64,000 nucleotides of DNA, taken from Candidatus Eremiobacteraceae bacterium. Its GTDB lineage: Bacteria; Vulcanimicrobiota; Vulcanimicrobiia; Eremiobacterales; Eremiobacteraceae. The notes under the pieces were generated by a model. It saw only the letters and a list, made by a program, of their open reading frames with translations. It did no database searches and was not told the origin of the DNA. This document shows positions 51,767 through 61,091 of the stretch, one piece after another. The first letter of the stretch is position 1. Each line of letters begins with the position of its first letter. Location of the stretch: assembly GCA_036511855.1 (NCBI GenBank), contig DATCBN010000004.1:96118-160117 (forward strand), given 5' to 3'. The position numbers were made by a program, and so were the translations under genes.

Positions 51767-52530
51767 TCATCGTCGCGTCGGTTGCGATGCTGTTCGAGAT
51801 CGATGCGGCCCGGCGCGGAGGTCAAAGCTTAGCGGACGAGATCGTCGGCACGGTGGTCACACCGATCGCGCGGGCGATAAACGGCATCGGTCAAGCCATC
51901 GGCTCCGAGGCGTACGTCGTCACGCACGCAGGCGTCATCACTGCCGAGAACGCGCGCCTCGCGCAAAAAGCGCGCGACCTTGCATCCGCCAACGAGCGGC
52001 TCAAAGCAAGAGGCGACGAAAACACCGAACTTCGGCGCATGCTCGGCGTCCGATTGGCCGCGCCGGCAAAAACGATCGAAGCCGACGTCGTGGGCTACGC
52101 GCCCGAAGCCGCGCGCAAAGAAATCGCGATCGACCGCGGCACGCGCGACGGCGTCGAACGCAACGACGTCGTCGTCAACGGCGAAGGATTGGTCGGGCAT
52201 GTGGTGGACGCGGGCGCGCATCTTTCGCACGTGCTGCTCGTGATGGATCCGTCGAGCGCCGTTCCCGCGTTTCTCTTGCGCACGCATACGTGGGGCATCG
52301 TCTTCGGCAGCGGCCCGCACGCGCGGATGAAGTATATCGGCCAGGACGTCAAAGTGCTCGAAGGCGACAAGGTGGTCACCGGCCTCGGCGAGATCTATCC
52401 GGCAGGCATTCCTATCGGCGCGGTGCTGGAAGTCGACCGTAAGGACAACGCGCTCTATCAGGTCGCGGTGCTGCAGCCGGCGATCGACGTCACTTCGCTC
52501 GCGCACGTGCTGGTGCTGACCTCGAAGTGA
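51709..52530 (+). CDS. mreC: Rod-shape protein MreC
   Basis: 273-residue protein with one N-terminal transmembrane helix (LLVFLALIIVASVAMLF), a coiled coil (about residues 80-115, ENARLAQKARDLASANERL), and the periplasmic beta domain with RNDVVVNGEGLVGHV-type motif and LGEIYPAGIPIGAV. GTG 51709 starts inside mreB (58-bp overlap), with AGGTG just before it. Links MreB to the periplasmic PBP2. Confidence 0.92.
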   Translation: MVAIPSFWDERKLLVFLALIIVASVAMLFEIDAARRGGQSLADEIVGTVVTPIARAINGIGQAIGSEAYVVTHAGVITAENARLAQKARDLASANERLKARGDENTELRRMLGVRLAAPAKTIEADVVGYAPEAARKEIAIDRGTRDGVERNDVVVNGEGLVGHVVDAGAHLSHVLLVMDPSSAVPAFLLRTHTWGIVFGSGPHARMKYIGQDVKVLEGDKVVTGLGEIYPAGIPIGAVLEVDRKDNALYQVAVLQPAIDVTSLAHVLVLTSK

Positions 52531-53111
52531 GCACCTTCGATCCGGCGCGCGACGCCGATCGCCTCCGCATCGGTCCGAGCAGACAGCCGCGGACCGCGCG
52601 CGTCGACGCGGAGATCTCGGTCCCGCCGCGTTTTCCCGCCTTGCTCGCGATCGCGTTCGGTTGTGCTGTGCTACAATCCACCGTGCTCTCCGGCGTCGAA
52701 TTTCGCGGCGCCCACGTGTCGCTTCTCACCGTGCTCGTCGTGTGGACCGGACTGCGATGCGGCGTCGTCACAGGCGGTTGGCTCGGCTTTTTCGCAGGCG
52801 TGTTCGCCGATGCGTTGGGTGGCGGCGGCGTAAACGTACTGGGATTGACGCTCGCGGGATTCGGCGCCGGATTGCTCGCCAATCGATTCTTTTGGGATTC
52901 GCTGCCGGTGTTCATCGGCGCCGTCGCGCTCGCGACGATCGTGCACACGCTGTTCGCATGGCTGATCTTGGCGCTCGCTTTCGGAGAACGCGGCGCGTTC
53001 ACCAGCACGACGCACACGATGGCGTGGGCGGTCCTCATGAATTGTGCGGTCGCTGCGCTCTCGCTCGCGATCATCCGGACGTACGGCGTCGCGCGGACCG
53101 GCCGTTCATGA
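52527..53111 (+). CDS. mreD: Rod-shape protein MreD
   Basis: 194-residue membrane protein, five to six hydrophobic segments after a polar N-terminus of about 35 residues. The LLTVLVVWTGLRCG and GFFAGVFADALGG segments fit MreD. Start GTG overlaps the mreC stop (GTGA) and its end overlaps mrdA (ATGA). Family assigned on position and topology. Confidence 0.87.
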   Translation: MSTFDPARDADRLRIGPSRQPRTARVDAEISVPPRFPALLAIAFGCAVLQSTVLSGVEFRGAHVSLLTVLVVWTGLRCGVVTGGWLGFFAGVFADALGGGGVNVLGLTLAGFGAGLLANRFFWDSLPVFIGAVALATIVHTLFAWLILALAFGERGAFTSTTHTMAWAVLMNCAVAALSLAIIRTYGVARTGRS

Positions 53112-55021
53112 GATACGGCGGCGGACGGCCATTCGCGCCGGAGCCCACGACGTCGTCACGACGTGCGCGGATGTTCGCGTTCGGCGGCGGCATCGCGCTC
53201 GTGTTCGCGATCTTGATCTGGCAGCTCGCCGACGTCCAGTTGCGCGATGGCGGCCACTACTCCAGGCTTGCCGATCTCAATCAGCTCCGGACGATACCCG
53301 TTGCGGCGCCCCGAGGCGTGATCTACGATCGTCACGGTGTCGTCATCGCGCGCAACCGTCCGTCGTTCGTCGTCCAGATCGTGCCGATGCAGCTGTCGCA
53401 GCCTCAAGCCGAAATCCAAGAGCTCGCCGGCATCCTCGGCAAACCAGCGACGGAGATATGGAAGCGATTGCTTCACCAAAACGGCGTCGCGTACAAGTCT
53501 TTTGGCGATCTCGCAAGCGCCGTGCCGCTCGGGCCGATCAACGTCGCGGAGGACCTCAACCCTCAAGTGGTCGGGCGGTTCGCCGAACAGGCCGATCATC
53601 TGCCCGGGATGGCGGTCGAGCTCATACCGGTTCGTGACTATCCGTTCGGCACGATCGGTTCGCACATCGTCGGTTATGTCGGACAGATAACGGCAAGCGA
53701 ATACGCCGAACGCAAAGGCAAAGGCTACGGCTCGAACGACGTCGTCGGCAAGGACGGCATCGAGTACCAATACGACCGGATGCTGCAAGGACAACGCGGC
53801 GGCCGGCGGATCAAAGTCAACTCCGCGGGCGAAGCTGTCGCCAACGTCGACGAGTTCGTCGCCGTGCCGGGCAACAGCCTCGACCTCACCATCGACTGGC
53901 GGCTGCAGCGCGCGGCCGAGACGGCCGTCGCGCAACAGCGCAGAGACATCACCAAACGCATCGGCCACGCGGTCGCGGGTGCGGCGATCGTGGAAGATCC
54001 GAACACGGGCGCCATTCTCGCGTTGGTCAGCCAGCCGAACGTCAACCCCAATGACTTCTCGACCGGCATCACCGAGGCGCGCTACGCGTCGTACTTGAGC
54101 GACCCGCTCAATCCGTTGTTCGACCGGGCCATCTCCGGGAAATATCCGACCGGGTCGACGTTCAAAATGATCAGCGGATCGGCGATACTCGCATCCGGTC
54201 TGATGACGCCGTCATCCACACGCTACTGCGGCGGCGCCTTCGATCTTAACGGGTATATCTTCAACGACGACGCGGCCGGCGGGCACGGCACGCTCGACGT
54301 GCGGACGGCGGTCGCCGAATCGTGCGACGTGTTCTTCTATCAAGTCGGCCATGCGCTCGGCATCGACCGGCTCGACAAGTATGCGTCGGCGTTCGGGATC
54401 GGCCAGAAGACCGGCGTCGACCTGCCAGGTGAGACCGAAGGCACGCTCCCGACGCCTGCGTGGAAGAAAAGAGTCGTCGGCGACGATTGGTACGGCGGCG
54501 ACACCGTCAACATGGCGATCGGGCAAGGTTTTGTCGAAGCGTCGCCGATGCAGATGCTGCGGATCGCGTCGGCGATCGCCAACGATGGCCGGTTGTATTC
54601 ACCGTACATCGTGGCCGACGTCCGCAACGCGCGCGGCAATATCGTGCATACGTTCACCCGGCCGGAACCGCGCACCGTGCCCGTGCCGTCGGAAGACCTG
54701 GCGGTGATTCGCGCGGGCATGTTGGGCGCGATCGAAGATGTCGGCGGCACCGCGCATAACGTTGAAATCCCAGGTTTCCACTATGCCGGAAAGACAGGCA
54801 CGGCCGAGAATTCCGCGACGATCGACAATCCTCAAGGCTACAACCACACATGGTTCGTCTGTTTCGCGCCGTACGACAAACCGCAGATCGCCGTCGTCGT
54901 GTTCATGGATCGCACGAATGGATTCGGCGCGGTGAACGCAGCCCCGGTCGCGCAAGCGATCGTCGAAGCCTACTTCCATATCCGTCATGCCGGTCCGAGC
55001 GGCACGGGCCTCAGAGATTGA
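53108..55021 (+). CDS. mrdA: Penicillin-binding protein 2
   Basis: 637-residue class B PBP (transpeptidase) of the elongasome. One N-terminal membrane helix, a pedestal domain with PRGVIYDRHGVVIARNRPSF, and the catalytic domain with KYPTGSTFKM (Ser350, Lys353), AESCDVFFYQVG (SxD variant of SxN) and AGKTGTAENSA (KTG, Lys562). Start ATG 53108 overlaps mreD. rodA, often next, is absent here. A small remnant of the palindromic repeat (CGCTTGCCCATTC) lies just after the stop. Confidence 0.95.
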   Translation: MRYGGGRPFAPEPTTSSRRARMFAFGGGIALVFAILIWQLADVQLRDGGHYSRLADLNQLRTIPVAAPRGVIYDRHGVVIARNRPSFVVQIVPMQLSQPQAEIQELAGILGKPATEIWKRLLHQNGVAYKSFGDLASAVPLGPINVAEDLNPQVVGRFAEQADHLPGMAVELIPVRDYPFGTIGSHIVGYVGQITASEYAERKGKGYGSNDVVGKDGIEYQYDRMLQGQRGGRRIKVNSAGEAVANVDEFVAVPGNSLDLTIDWRLQRAAETAVAQQRRDITKRIGHAVAGAAIVEDPNTGAILALVSQPNVNPNDFSTGITEARYASYLSDPLNPLFDRAISGKYPTGSTFKMISGSAILASGLMTPSSTRYCGGAFDLNGYIFNDDAAGGHGTLDVRTAVAESCDVFFYQVGHALGIDRLDKYASAFGIGQKTGVDLPGETEGTLPTPAWKKRVVGDDWYGGDTVNMAIGQGFVEASPMQMLRIASAIANDGRLYSPYIVADVRNARGNIVHTFTRPEPRTVPVPSEDLAVIRAGMLGAIEDVGGTAHNVEIPGFHYAGKTGTAENSATIDNPQGYNHTWFVCFAPYDKPQIAVVVFMDRTNGFGAVNAAPVAQAIVEAYFHIRHAGPSGTGLRD

Positions 55022-55058
55022 CACATTCGCTTGCCCATTCGAAGAAGCGCCTCGCTAA

Positions 55059-55925
55059 ATGAGCGTGATCCTGGCGCTGCTCTCCGCATTTGCATACGGC
55101 GCAGCGGATTATATGGGCGGCATCGCGAGCCGGCGTGCGCGCGTGCTCGCGGTGGTCGTCATCTCGCAACTCGTGGGATTGGCCATCCTGCTTGTGCTGC
55201 TGCGCGTATTGCCGCCGGCCTTTCCGACGCGCACGGATATCATGTTCGGCGCATTCGCGGGCGTGACCGGCGCGTTTGGCATCGCCTTTCTGTATCGCGG
55301 GCTCTCGCGCGGCCGCATGAGCGTCGTCTCGCCGATCACGGCGGTGGTTGCCGCGATCGCCCCGGTCGTCTTCGGACTTTCAACCGGAGAACGACCTTCT
55401 GCGCTCGCGCTCGCCGGCGTTGTCATCGCGCTTGTCGCCATCACCCTCGTCACGAGCTCGCCCGGCCACGATGAGCACGGCTCGCCGCTTTCGTTTGCCG
55501 GTCCGTGGTGGCGGGAGCCAGGCGTGCTCGACGCATTCATCTCTGGCCTCGCGATCGGCGGCTTCTACATCTTCATCGCGCGGACAAGCCCCGCGTCCGG
55601 GCTTTGGCCACTCGTCCCGTCGCGGATCGTGTCGTCGGCGATCTGCCTCGCCGCGGCGCTATCGCTGCGCCATTCGCTGCGACCTGTGCCCGGTTCGTTG
55701 CGGTTGATCTTGGCTTCGGGAGTGGTCGACGTCACCGCGAACGCGCTGTACCTGGAAGCAACTCGCTTCGGCTATCTCTCGCTTGTCGCGGTGCTCGCAT
55801 CGCTTTATCCGGCCAGCACCGTCCTGCTCGCACGCGTACTCCTCAAAGAGCGTTTCACGCCGGCGCAGATGGCAGGCATGGCGTGCGCGGTGGCCGGCAT
55901 CGCTTGCATCGCCACCGGCCGCTAG
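55059..55925 (+). CDS. EamA/DMT-family transporter
   Basis: 288-residue inner-membrane protein with about ten hydrophobic segments in two similar halves. It begins MSVILALLSAFAYGAADYMGG, the EamA pattern, and the second half has YLSLVAVLASLYPASTVLLARVLLKE, the common late motif. DMT members export metabolites or amino acids; the substrate is not predictable. Confidence 0.85.
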   Translation: MSVILALLSAFAYGAADYMGGIASRRARVLAVVVISQLVGLAILLVLLRVLPPAFPTRTDIMFGAFAGVTGAFGIAFLYRGLSRGRMSVVSPITAVVAAIAPVVFGLSTGERPSALALAGVVIALVAITLVTSSPGHDEHGSPLSFAGPWWREPGVLDAFISGLAIGGFYIFIARTSPASGLWPLVPSRIVSSAICLAAALSLRHSLRPVPGSLRLILASGVVDVTANALYLEATRFGYLSLVAVLASLYPASTVLLARVLLKERFTPAQMAGMACAVAGIACIATGR

Positions 55926-56031
55926 TGTCATTAGGAACGCTCGCTTCGTTTCAAGGAGCGCCGTCGGCGCAGGCGAAAGTCGGCTTTTATTCCACCCGCT
56001 CGTCTCTTGTTTTCGGGAGCGCCGCCTCGTC

Positions 56032-57219
56032 ATGCAAACTGCACCCACGTTCGCGCTAGCGGACACCATGCGCCGGCTCGGCACCGAGAGCGCTTTCGTC
56101 ATGCTCGCAAAGGCGCGTGCCCTTGAGGCCGAGGGCCGCAGCATCATCCACCTCGAGATCGGGGAGCCGGATTTCGACACGCCGTCGCATGTCAAAGAAG
56201 CCGGCATCGAATCCATCCGCGCTAACCGCACCCACTATACGCCGGCGGCCGGCATCGCAGAACTGCGCGACGCCATCGCCGCCCACGTCAGCCGGACGCG
56301 CGGCCTCAACATCACGCGGGATCAAGTCGTCGTCGGGCCGGGCGGCAAGCCGGTCATCGCGATGACGCTGCTCGCACTGCTCAACCCGGGTGACGAAGTC
56401 GTCATTCCGGATCCCGCATATCCGGCGTACCGCTCGATCACCACGTATGTCGGGGCCGTGCCCGTCTCGGTGCCGCTGCAGGAGCGGCTCGGCTTCCGAT
56501 TGGATCCAGCGGACCTCGAGCGCGCGGTCACGGCTAAGACGAAGATCTTGGTCGTCAACTCGCCGCACAATCCAACCGGCGGCATCATGACACCGCAAGA
56601 TATCGCGGCCATCGCGGAGATCGCGCGCAAACACAACATACTGGTGATCTCCGACGAGATCTATAACCGCCATTCCTACGATGCCGAATTTGCATCATAC
56701 TACGGCATGAGCGGTTTGCCTGAGCAGTCGATCCTCATCGACGGATTTTCCAAGGCGTGGGCCATGACCGGGTGGCGCTTAGGTTTTGGCGTGTTCCCGA
56801 AATATATCGCGGACGCCGTGTGCGCGCTCATGCTCAACACCGTTTCGTGCACCGCCACGTTCGTCCAGGATGCCGGCCTTGCGGCGTTGTCGGGCGACGA
56901 TCGTCCGGTGCAAGCGATGCGCGAAGAATTTCTGCGGCGCCGCACGCTCTTGGTGGAAGGCCTGCGTAAGATCCCCGGCGTGACGTGCGAGATGCCCGGC
57001 GGCGCGTTCTACGTCTTCCCGAACTTTTCGAAGATCGAGCCGGACGACGTGAAGCTCGCGAATCATATCTTGGAGGCGGGCAATGTCGCCGTGCTCGGCG
57101 GATCGACGTTCGGCCCGAACGGCCGCGGGTTTATCCGGATGTCGTACGCGAATTCTGAAGCCAACTTGCGCGAGGCGCTCGCCCGCATCACCCGCGCGGT
57201 GGCGAACTACAAATCGTAA
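56032..57219 (+). CDS. Class I/II PLP aminotransferase (aspartate/alanine type)
   Basis: 395-residue aminotransferase: HLEIGEPDFDTPSHV, YTPAAGIAELRDAIA, VVGPGGKPVIAMTLLALLNP, VVNSPHNPTGG, the PLP lysine in DGFSKAWAMTGWRLGF and the C-terminal arginine in GPNGRGFIRMSYA. Pattern fits the AspC/AlaA subgroup. ATG 56032 is used; the longer frame is a shadow over the transporter gene. Substrate not determined. Confidence 0.9.
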   Translation: MQTAPTFALADTMRRLGTESAFVMLAKARALEAEGRSIIHLEIGEPDFDTPSHVKEAGIESIRANRTHYTPAAGIAELRDAIAAHVSRTRGLNITRDQVVVGPGGKPVIAMTLLALLNPGDEVVIPDPAYPAYRSITTYVGAVPVSVPLQERLGFRLDPADLERAVTAKTKILVVNSPHNPTGGIMTPQDIAAIAEIARKHNILVISDEIYNRHSYDAEFASYYGMSGLPEQSILIDGFSKAWAMTGWRLGFGVFPKYIADAVCALMLNTVSCTATFVQDAGLAALSGDDRPVQAMREEFLRRRTLLVEGLRKIPGVTCEMPGGAFYVFPNFSKIEPDDVKLANHILEAGNVAVLGGSTFGPNGRGFIRMSYANSEANLREALARITRAVANYKS

Positions 57220-57233
57220 ATATTCTAAATATG

Positions 57234-57324
57234 TAGGAGGGCAAGCCGTACTAGGGCAAGCATCGCTTGCCCATTTTTTGGGTGAGCGCTGCTCACCCTA
57301 GTACAGCGTTGCTCACCCTCCTAC
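57234..57324. repeat. Nested two-headed palindromic element
   Basis: Core element 57248-57304: GTACTAGGG, palindrome with GCAAGC arms (57254-57272), ATTTTTT linker, palindrome with GTGAGC arms (57280-57298), CCCTAGTAC. Its ends are perfect inverted repeats. Around it, TGTAGGAGGGCAAGC on the left and a GCTCACCCTCCTACA end on the right form a second, outer copy split by the inner one. It separates convergent genes (aminotransferase and trpS). Confidence 0.92.
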
Positions 57325-57326
57325 AA

Positions 57327-58340
57327 TTACGCGAGCCCCATTGCGCTTTTCACCTCAGCGAGCGTGGCCTGCGCGACAGTACGGGCGCGTTTTGTGCCTT
57401 CGAAAAGAATCTCGTCCACGTAGCCGGGGCGTGCGCTTAACTCGCGTAAGCGCTCGCGGATCGGGGCGAGCGCTTCGTTGAGCCGCCCTGCCATGTCGGC
57501 TTTGTCCTCGACGCAGCCAAGCTCGCCCGCGCGGCAACGCCGGGCGATTTCGCGCGCGCCGTCGGCGTTGAACGCCTCTTGGAGGAAAAATACCGGGCAC
57601 GTCTCGGGATGACCAGGATCATTCTTGCGGATCTTGGTGGGATCGGTGTACATCGTCTTGACTTTGGCCAGCGTCTGTTCGGGCGAATCGGACAACATGA
57701 TGCTATTGTCGTACGACTTGCTCATCTTGCGGCCGTCCGTGCCGGGTACATACGGCGTCTCGGACAAAATGGCTTCCGGTTCGATCAAGACGCTGCCGTA
57801 GAGATGATTGAACCGGCGGACGATCTCGCGGCTCAATTCCACGTGCGGCAATTGATCCTGGCCGACGGGTACGCCTTGGCCCTTCATGATGGCGATGTCG
57901 ACGGTCTGCAGCACCGGGTAGCCGAGGAATCCGTGCGTCGCGATCGCGGTCCCAAGCGCGCTCACTTGGTCCTTGTACGTCGGCACGCGCTCTAACCACG
58001 AAACCGGCACGATCATCGACAGGAGCACGTAGAATTCGCTGATCTCGGGCACTTGGGACTGCACGTATATGGTGCACGCATCGGGATCCAGGCCTGCCGC
58101 AATCCAACCGGTCACCATTTTCGTGACGTCGGCGGCGATCTCGTCGCTACGCTCGAATTTTGTCGTCAACGCGTGGAGATCGGCGACTTCGAAGAAGCAA
58201 TCGTGCCGGTGCGAGAGATCGACGAAATTGCGCAGCGCGCCGAGCAGATGACCCACGTGCAGGTCGCCGGTCGGGCGCATTCCCGCCATGATCCGTTTGC
58301 GCGCGACCGCCTCGGGTCTTAGAGATGCCTGATCGATCAA
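57327..58340 (-). CDS. trpS: Tryptophanyl-tRNA synthetase
   Basis: 337-residue class I synthetase: GMRPTGDLHVGHLLGALRNF (HIGH-like) and GRKMSKSYDNSI (KMSKS), plus PVGQDQLPHVELSRE. Length is normal. TTG 58340 gives extra residues before the first strand; ATG 58289 is a shorter alternative. Product is secure. Confidence 0.95.
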   Translation of the reverse strand: MIDQASLRPEAVARKRIMAGMRPTGDLHVGHLLGALRNFVDLSHRHDCFFEVADLHALTTKFERSDEIAADVTKMVTGWIAAGLDPDACTIYVQSQVPEISEFYVLLSMIVPVSWLERVPTYKDQVSALGTAIATHGFLGYPVLQTVDIAIMKGQGVPVGQDQLPHVELSREIVRRFNHLYGSVLIEPEAILSETPYVPGTDGRKMSKSYDNSIMLSDSPEQTLAKVKTMYTDPTKIRKNDPGHPETCPVFFLQEAFNADGAREIARRCRAGELGCVEDKADMAGRLNEALAPIRERLRELSARPGYVDEILFEGTKRARTVAQATLAEVKSAMGLA

Positions 58341-58417
58341 GTATGTTCGCTCCGTGCGCCCGACGTGAAAGAATGCGATGTCGCTTGTTTGCTAACTTCG
58401 CGCGAACTCCCCGCCAT

Positions 58418-59218
58418 TTAAAACTGAGGGCTGCCGTTTCCGAGCGGCTTCGCCTCGCGCAACGCCGCGGCAACGATGTCGCGCGCACTGCCGATCGCTT
58501 CGTGCAGCGACGCACCGCGCGCGCGTTCGGCCGCGATCGCTGCCGCGAGCAAACACCCCGTGCCGCGCATGCTTCGCGCCGATCGCCGGGTGCCGATGTA
58601 AACGACGCCGCCCGCGTCTGCAAGGACGTCGTAGCAGATCCGGCCCGTCAGATGTCCACCCTTGACGAGCACCGCGCATCCGGCTTCGCGCGCGATCGCG
58701 CGACCTGCTTGCGCCGCCTCCGCAACCGTGCGCACGCGAACGCCGGCAAGTTTCGCCGCCTCGCGCGCATTCGGTGTCACGAGTTCGCAAAGTGTGAATA
58801 GTTTTTTCAATGCCGCGATCTCGGGCGGACCGGAGAATTTCCGCCCGCTCGTCGCGGCGAGCACCGGGTCGAGGACGATGGGTGGGCGCCGGCGCAGCGC
58901 GCGCAAGAACTTCGCGACCGCTGCGATGCCGTCGGCCGCCGGCAGCAGTCCGATGCGGATCGCGTCCGGTTTCGCTTGTTGCCAGATCGCGCGCAGCTGC
59001 GCCGCTATCGAAACAGCCGGTAGTGGGTCCACCCGTATGACCCTCTCGCTGTACTGAGCGCTGACCCCCGCGACCACGAACACGGCGCGCACACCCAATC
59101 GCGTGAAAAGCTTCAAATCCAGGCCGATTCCGGCGGCGCCTGTGGGATCGGTCGTGCCGATAGTGCAGACGATCGGCGACTCTTGTTTCACTAGTAAGTA
59201 GCACTTGCGGCGGGACAC
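58418..59218 (-). CDS. thiD: HMP/HMP-P kinase (thiamin synthesis)
   Basis: 266-residue ribokinase-fold enzyme phosphorylating hydroxymethylpyrimidine phosphate. It has GTTDPTGAAGIGLDLKLFTRLGV, VSAQYSERVIRV, IVLDPVLAATSGRKF, VTPNAREAAKLAGV and the catalytic SMRGTGCLLAAAIAAE. The T-H-G-T-G-type motif reads RGTGC. GTG 59218 is used. No other thiamin gene is near. An overlapping open frame of similar length is a shadow without motifs. Confidence 0.88.
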   Translation of the reverse strand: MSRRKCYLLVKQESPIVCTIGTTDPTGAAGIGLDLKLFTRLGVRAVFVVAGVSAQYSERVIRVDPLPAVSIAAQLRAIWQQAKPDAIRIGLLPAADGIAAVAKFLRALRRRPPIVLDPVLAATSGRKFSGPPEIAALKKLFTLCELVTPNAREAAKLAGVRVRTVAEAAQAGRAIAREAGCAVLVKGGHLTGRICYDVLADAGGVVYIGTRRSARSMRGTGCLLAAAIAAERARGASLHEAIGSARDIVAAALREAKPLGNGSPQF

Positions 59219-59230
59219 ATCAAACGCTTG

Positions 59231-59261
59231 TTCTCCACATATTCACAGACCCTGTGGATAA
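59231..59261. promoter_or_regulatory. Pair of DnaA-box-like sites in opposite orientation
   Basis: TGTGGATAA at 59253-59261 is a perfect DnaA-box reverse complement, and TTCTCCACA at 59231-59239 differs by one base from TTATCCACA. They face each other across 13 bp, overlapping the end of the secreted-protein gene, 1.8 kb from parB. Two sites do not make an origin; no AT-rich unwinding region is near. Confidence 0.45.
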
Positions 59262-60958
59262 CCGCTTTTCTTCGCCCCGGGCTTGGTCGCTGACGGAACC
59301 GGCGACGGCACGACCGGAGCGGGCGTGCTCGGCCGCATCGGCGCGATCGTCGCGGGTGGCGGCTGGCCCGCGCCCGCGTAAACTGCGCGCAGCAAGCCCC
59401 TGAAGTTGTCGAGGTCTTCTTTGAATTGGTCGGGCGCCAACGGCAGCGTCGGAAGCAAGAACCATGAGCCCGATTCGGCTCGAAGCAACGGCGTTCGGAT
59501 CGCCGGTTTAGTCAGCGCCGCATCGCCGCCCGCCGCATCGCGCGCTTGAGCAAGCGCCGCCCACATCACCGTTTGATTCGGCAACGCGTTGAACGCGTCG
59601 AGCGCTCCGAGAGTCGACCCCGGTGCGAATCCATACGCGCCGATCGCCGTGCGACGACCTTGGAGATAACCGGACGGTGTCGCTGCAGCGCCCCATCGCG
59701 CCAGTGCTCCGGCGAGACTTTCTATGAGCGACGCTGCGTCGGGCCGTTGCGCCCATGGCGCACCCAACTGGACGCGCAATGTGATCACCCGCGACGTTCC
59801 GTCGAACGAGGTCGCGCCTGCATCGCTCGCATCCGCAAGCACGCGCGCGGCGAACGATTCCGGCGGCTGCGATGTCGCAAGTCCATCGAGCGCGCGCGAA
59901 GGACCGTCGGCCCAGAAGTACAGCGGCAACGTCGACGTCTTGCCGATTTGCAATCCGTACGTCTGATACGACGACGCCCTCGCTGCGCGCAACGCGGCGA
60001 CCGATCCGCCCGCTTGGGAGGTCTGAAGAACGCGATCCGAATAGACGGCGAAACGCGCGCCGCGCGCGGCGATGAGCTGTGCGGACGCATCGTCGTACGC
60101 GCCAAACGGCGCCAAAAGGCCGCCCCCGCGATGCCTGGCGAGCAGCGAAACGCCCGCAAGGGCATCGTCGATCAGCGCGCTTGCATCGGCCGCGGCGTTG
60201 AGCGGAATCACACTCGGGTCGGACAGCGTCTTTCCGCCCGAGTCGACGAGCAGCGGCAAGACCGGCGCCCCGTCGGGGGTCGCGACGAATTCGAGTGCGC
60301 CGCGCGCCGCCGCATCGCGGCTATCTTTGTCCGCAGCGCTCACCGCTGCCCGCAAGACATCGTTCGCGGCCTTGAACAGCGCGGCAGTCGCAGCCGGCGG
60401 ATGTGCGAGGAGAGCGGATGCGCTGTCGGAGCCCGCGTTGGTCAGCCGCGCGGCTGCGTTGAGCGCCGCGGCGCGGCGGAGATCGTCCGTGTTGAAATGC
60501 GCCGCGCCGACGGCCGCCAGCCAACGTTGCGCCGAGTTTGTCAGCGCGGCGAGTTCGCGTGCGCCGGCTGTGGATGCTGCCTGCGCGCGAAGCGGCGGCA
60601 TCGTGGCAAGCAGTGCGACGATGTCGCGCGTCCGCGCATCCGTTCGTTCGCCGGTCGCGAGCAACGCGGCACCGAGCGGATTCGTGTCGGCCAGACTCAG
60701 GGCGGCCGCGTACGATGGCGAGAGCGCGATGGCGAAGCGCGCTCCGGCATGCAGATGCAGCGCGCGCGTTGGTGCGCCGATTTCAAACGGAGCGCGCAGC
60801 GCGACGTCCATGGCCCGCACGTCCGCCGAAGCGGATTGCGGATCGGCGACCGTCCACAACATCACCACCGTCGCGCGCACCGGCGAGTTCGGCGCGGCCG
60901 CCGTCGCAGGCGCGGCCGATAGGCACAAGCACAAGAGGATCGAGAGGAGACGGCGCAT
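59243..60958 (-). CDS. Secreted protein with GH57-like features
   Basis: 571-residue protein with signal peptide (MRRLLSILLCLCLSAAPATA). It is Ala-rich; ATVVMLWTVADPQSAS, RFAIALSPSYAAAL, and GGLLAPFGAYDDAS with GARFAVYSDRVLQ resemble the order seen in GH57-type hydrolase domains that have WPSE and TDE motifs, but the catalytic residues are not clear. The C-terminus is Pro-rich (STPAPVVPSPVPSATKPG). ATG 60958 is chosen because AAGG precedes it; ATG 60973 is an alternative. Identity is tentative. Confidence 0.55.
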   Translation of the reverse strand: MRRLLSILLCLCLSAAPATAAAPNSPVRATVVMLWTVADPQSASADVRAMDVALRAPFEIGAPTRALHLHAGARFAIALSPSYAAALSLADTNPLGAALLATGERTDARTRDIVALLATMPPLRAQAASTAGARELAALTNSAQRWLAAVGAAHFNTDDLRRAAALNAAARLTNAGSDSASALLAHPPAATAALFKAANDVLRAAVSAADKDSRDAAARGALEFVATPDGAPVLPLLVDSGGKTLSDPSVIPLNAAADASALIDDALAGVSLLARHRGGGLLAPFGAYDDASAQLIAARGARFAVYSDRVLQTSQAGGSVAALRAARASSYQTYGLQIGKTSTLPLYFWADGPSRALDGLATSQPPESFAARVLADASDAGATSFDGTSRVITLRVQLGAPWAQRPDAASLIESLAGALARWGAAATPSGYLQGRRTAIGAYGFAPGSTLGALDAFNALPNQTVMWAALAQARDAAGGDAALTKPAIRTPLLRAESGSWFLLPTLPLAPDQFKEDLDNFRGLLRAVYAGAGQPPPATIAPMRPSTPAPVVPSPVPSATKPGAKKSGYPQGL

Positions 60959-61091
60959 CGGCGATGCCTTCATGTAGGCGTGAGCGTGAATGGAAAGAGC
61001 CGGACGGCGCCGGCCCTGACTTGAGAACCGTCTTGTCTCGGCTCGCACGTATCTCCTTGATGGTCCGCCGCGCGGCATCGGCGATTTTTGT

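Noticed and set aside
59180..59200. parS-like half site (TGTTTCAC)
   Set aside because: Only half of the 16-bp parS palindrome is present; the other half does not match.
58392..59204. 270-codon frame overlapping thiD
   Set aside because: The other frame carries all ThiD motifs; this one is Arg-rich and has none.
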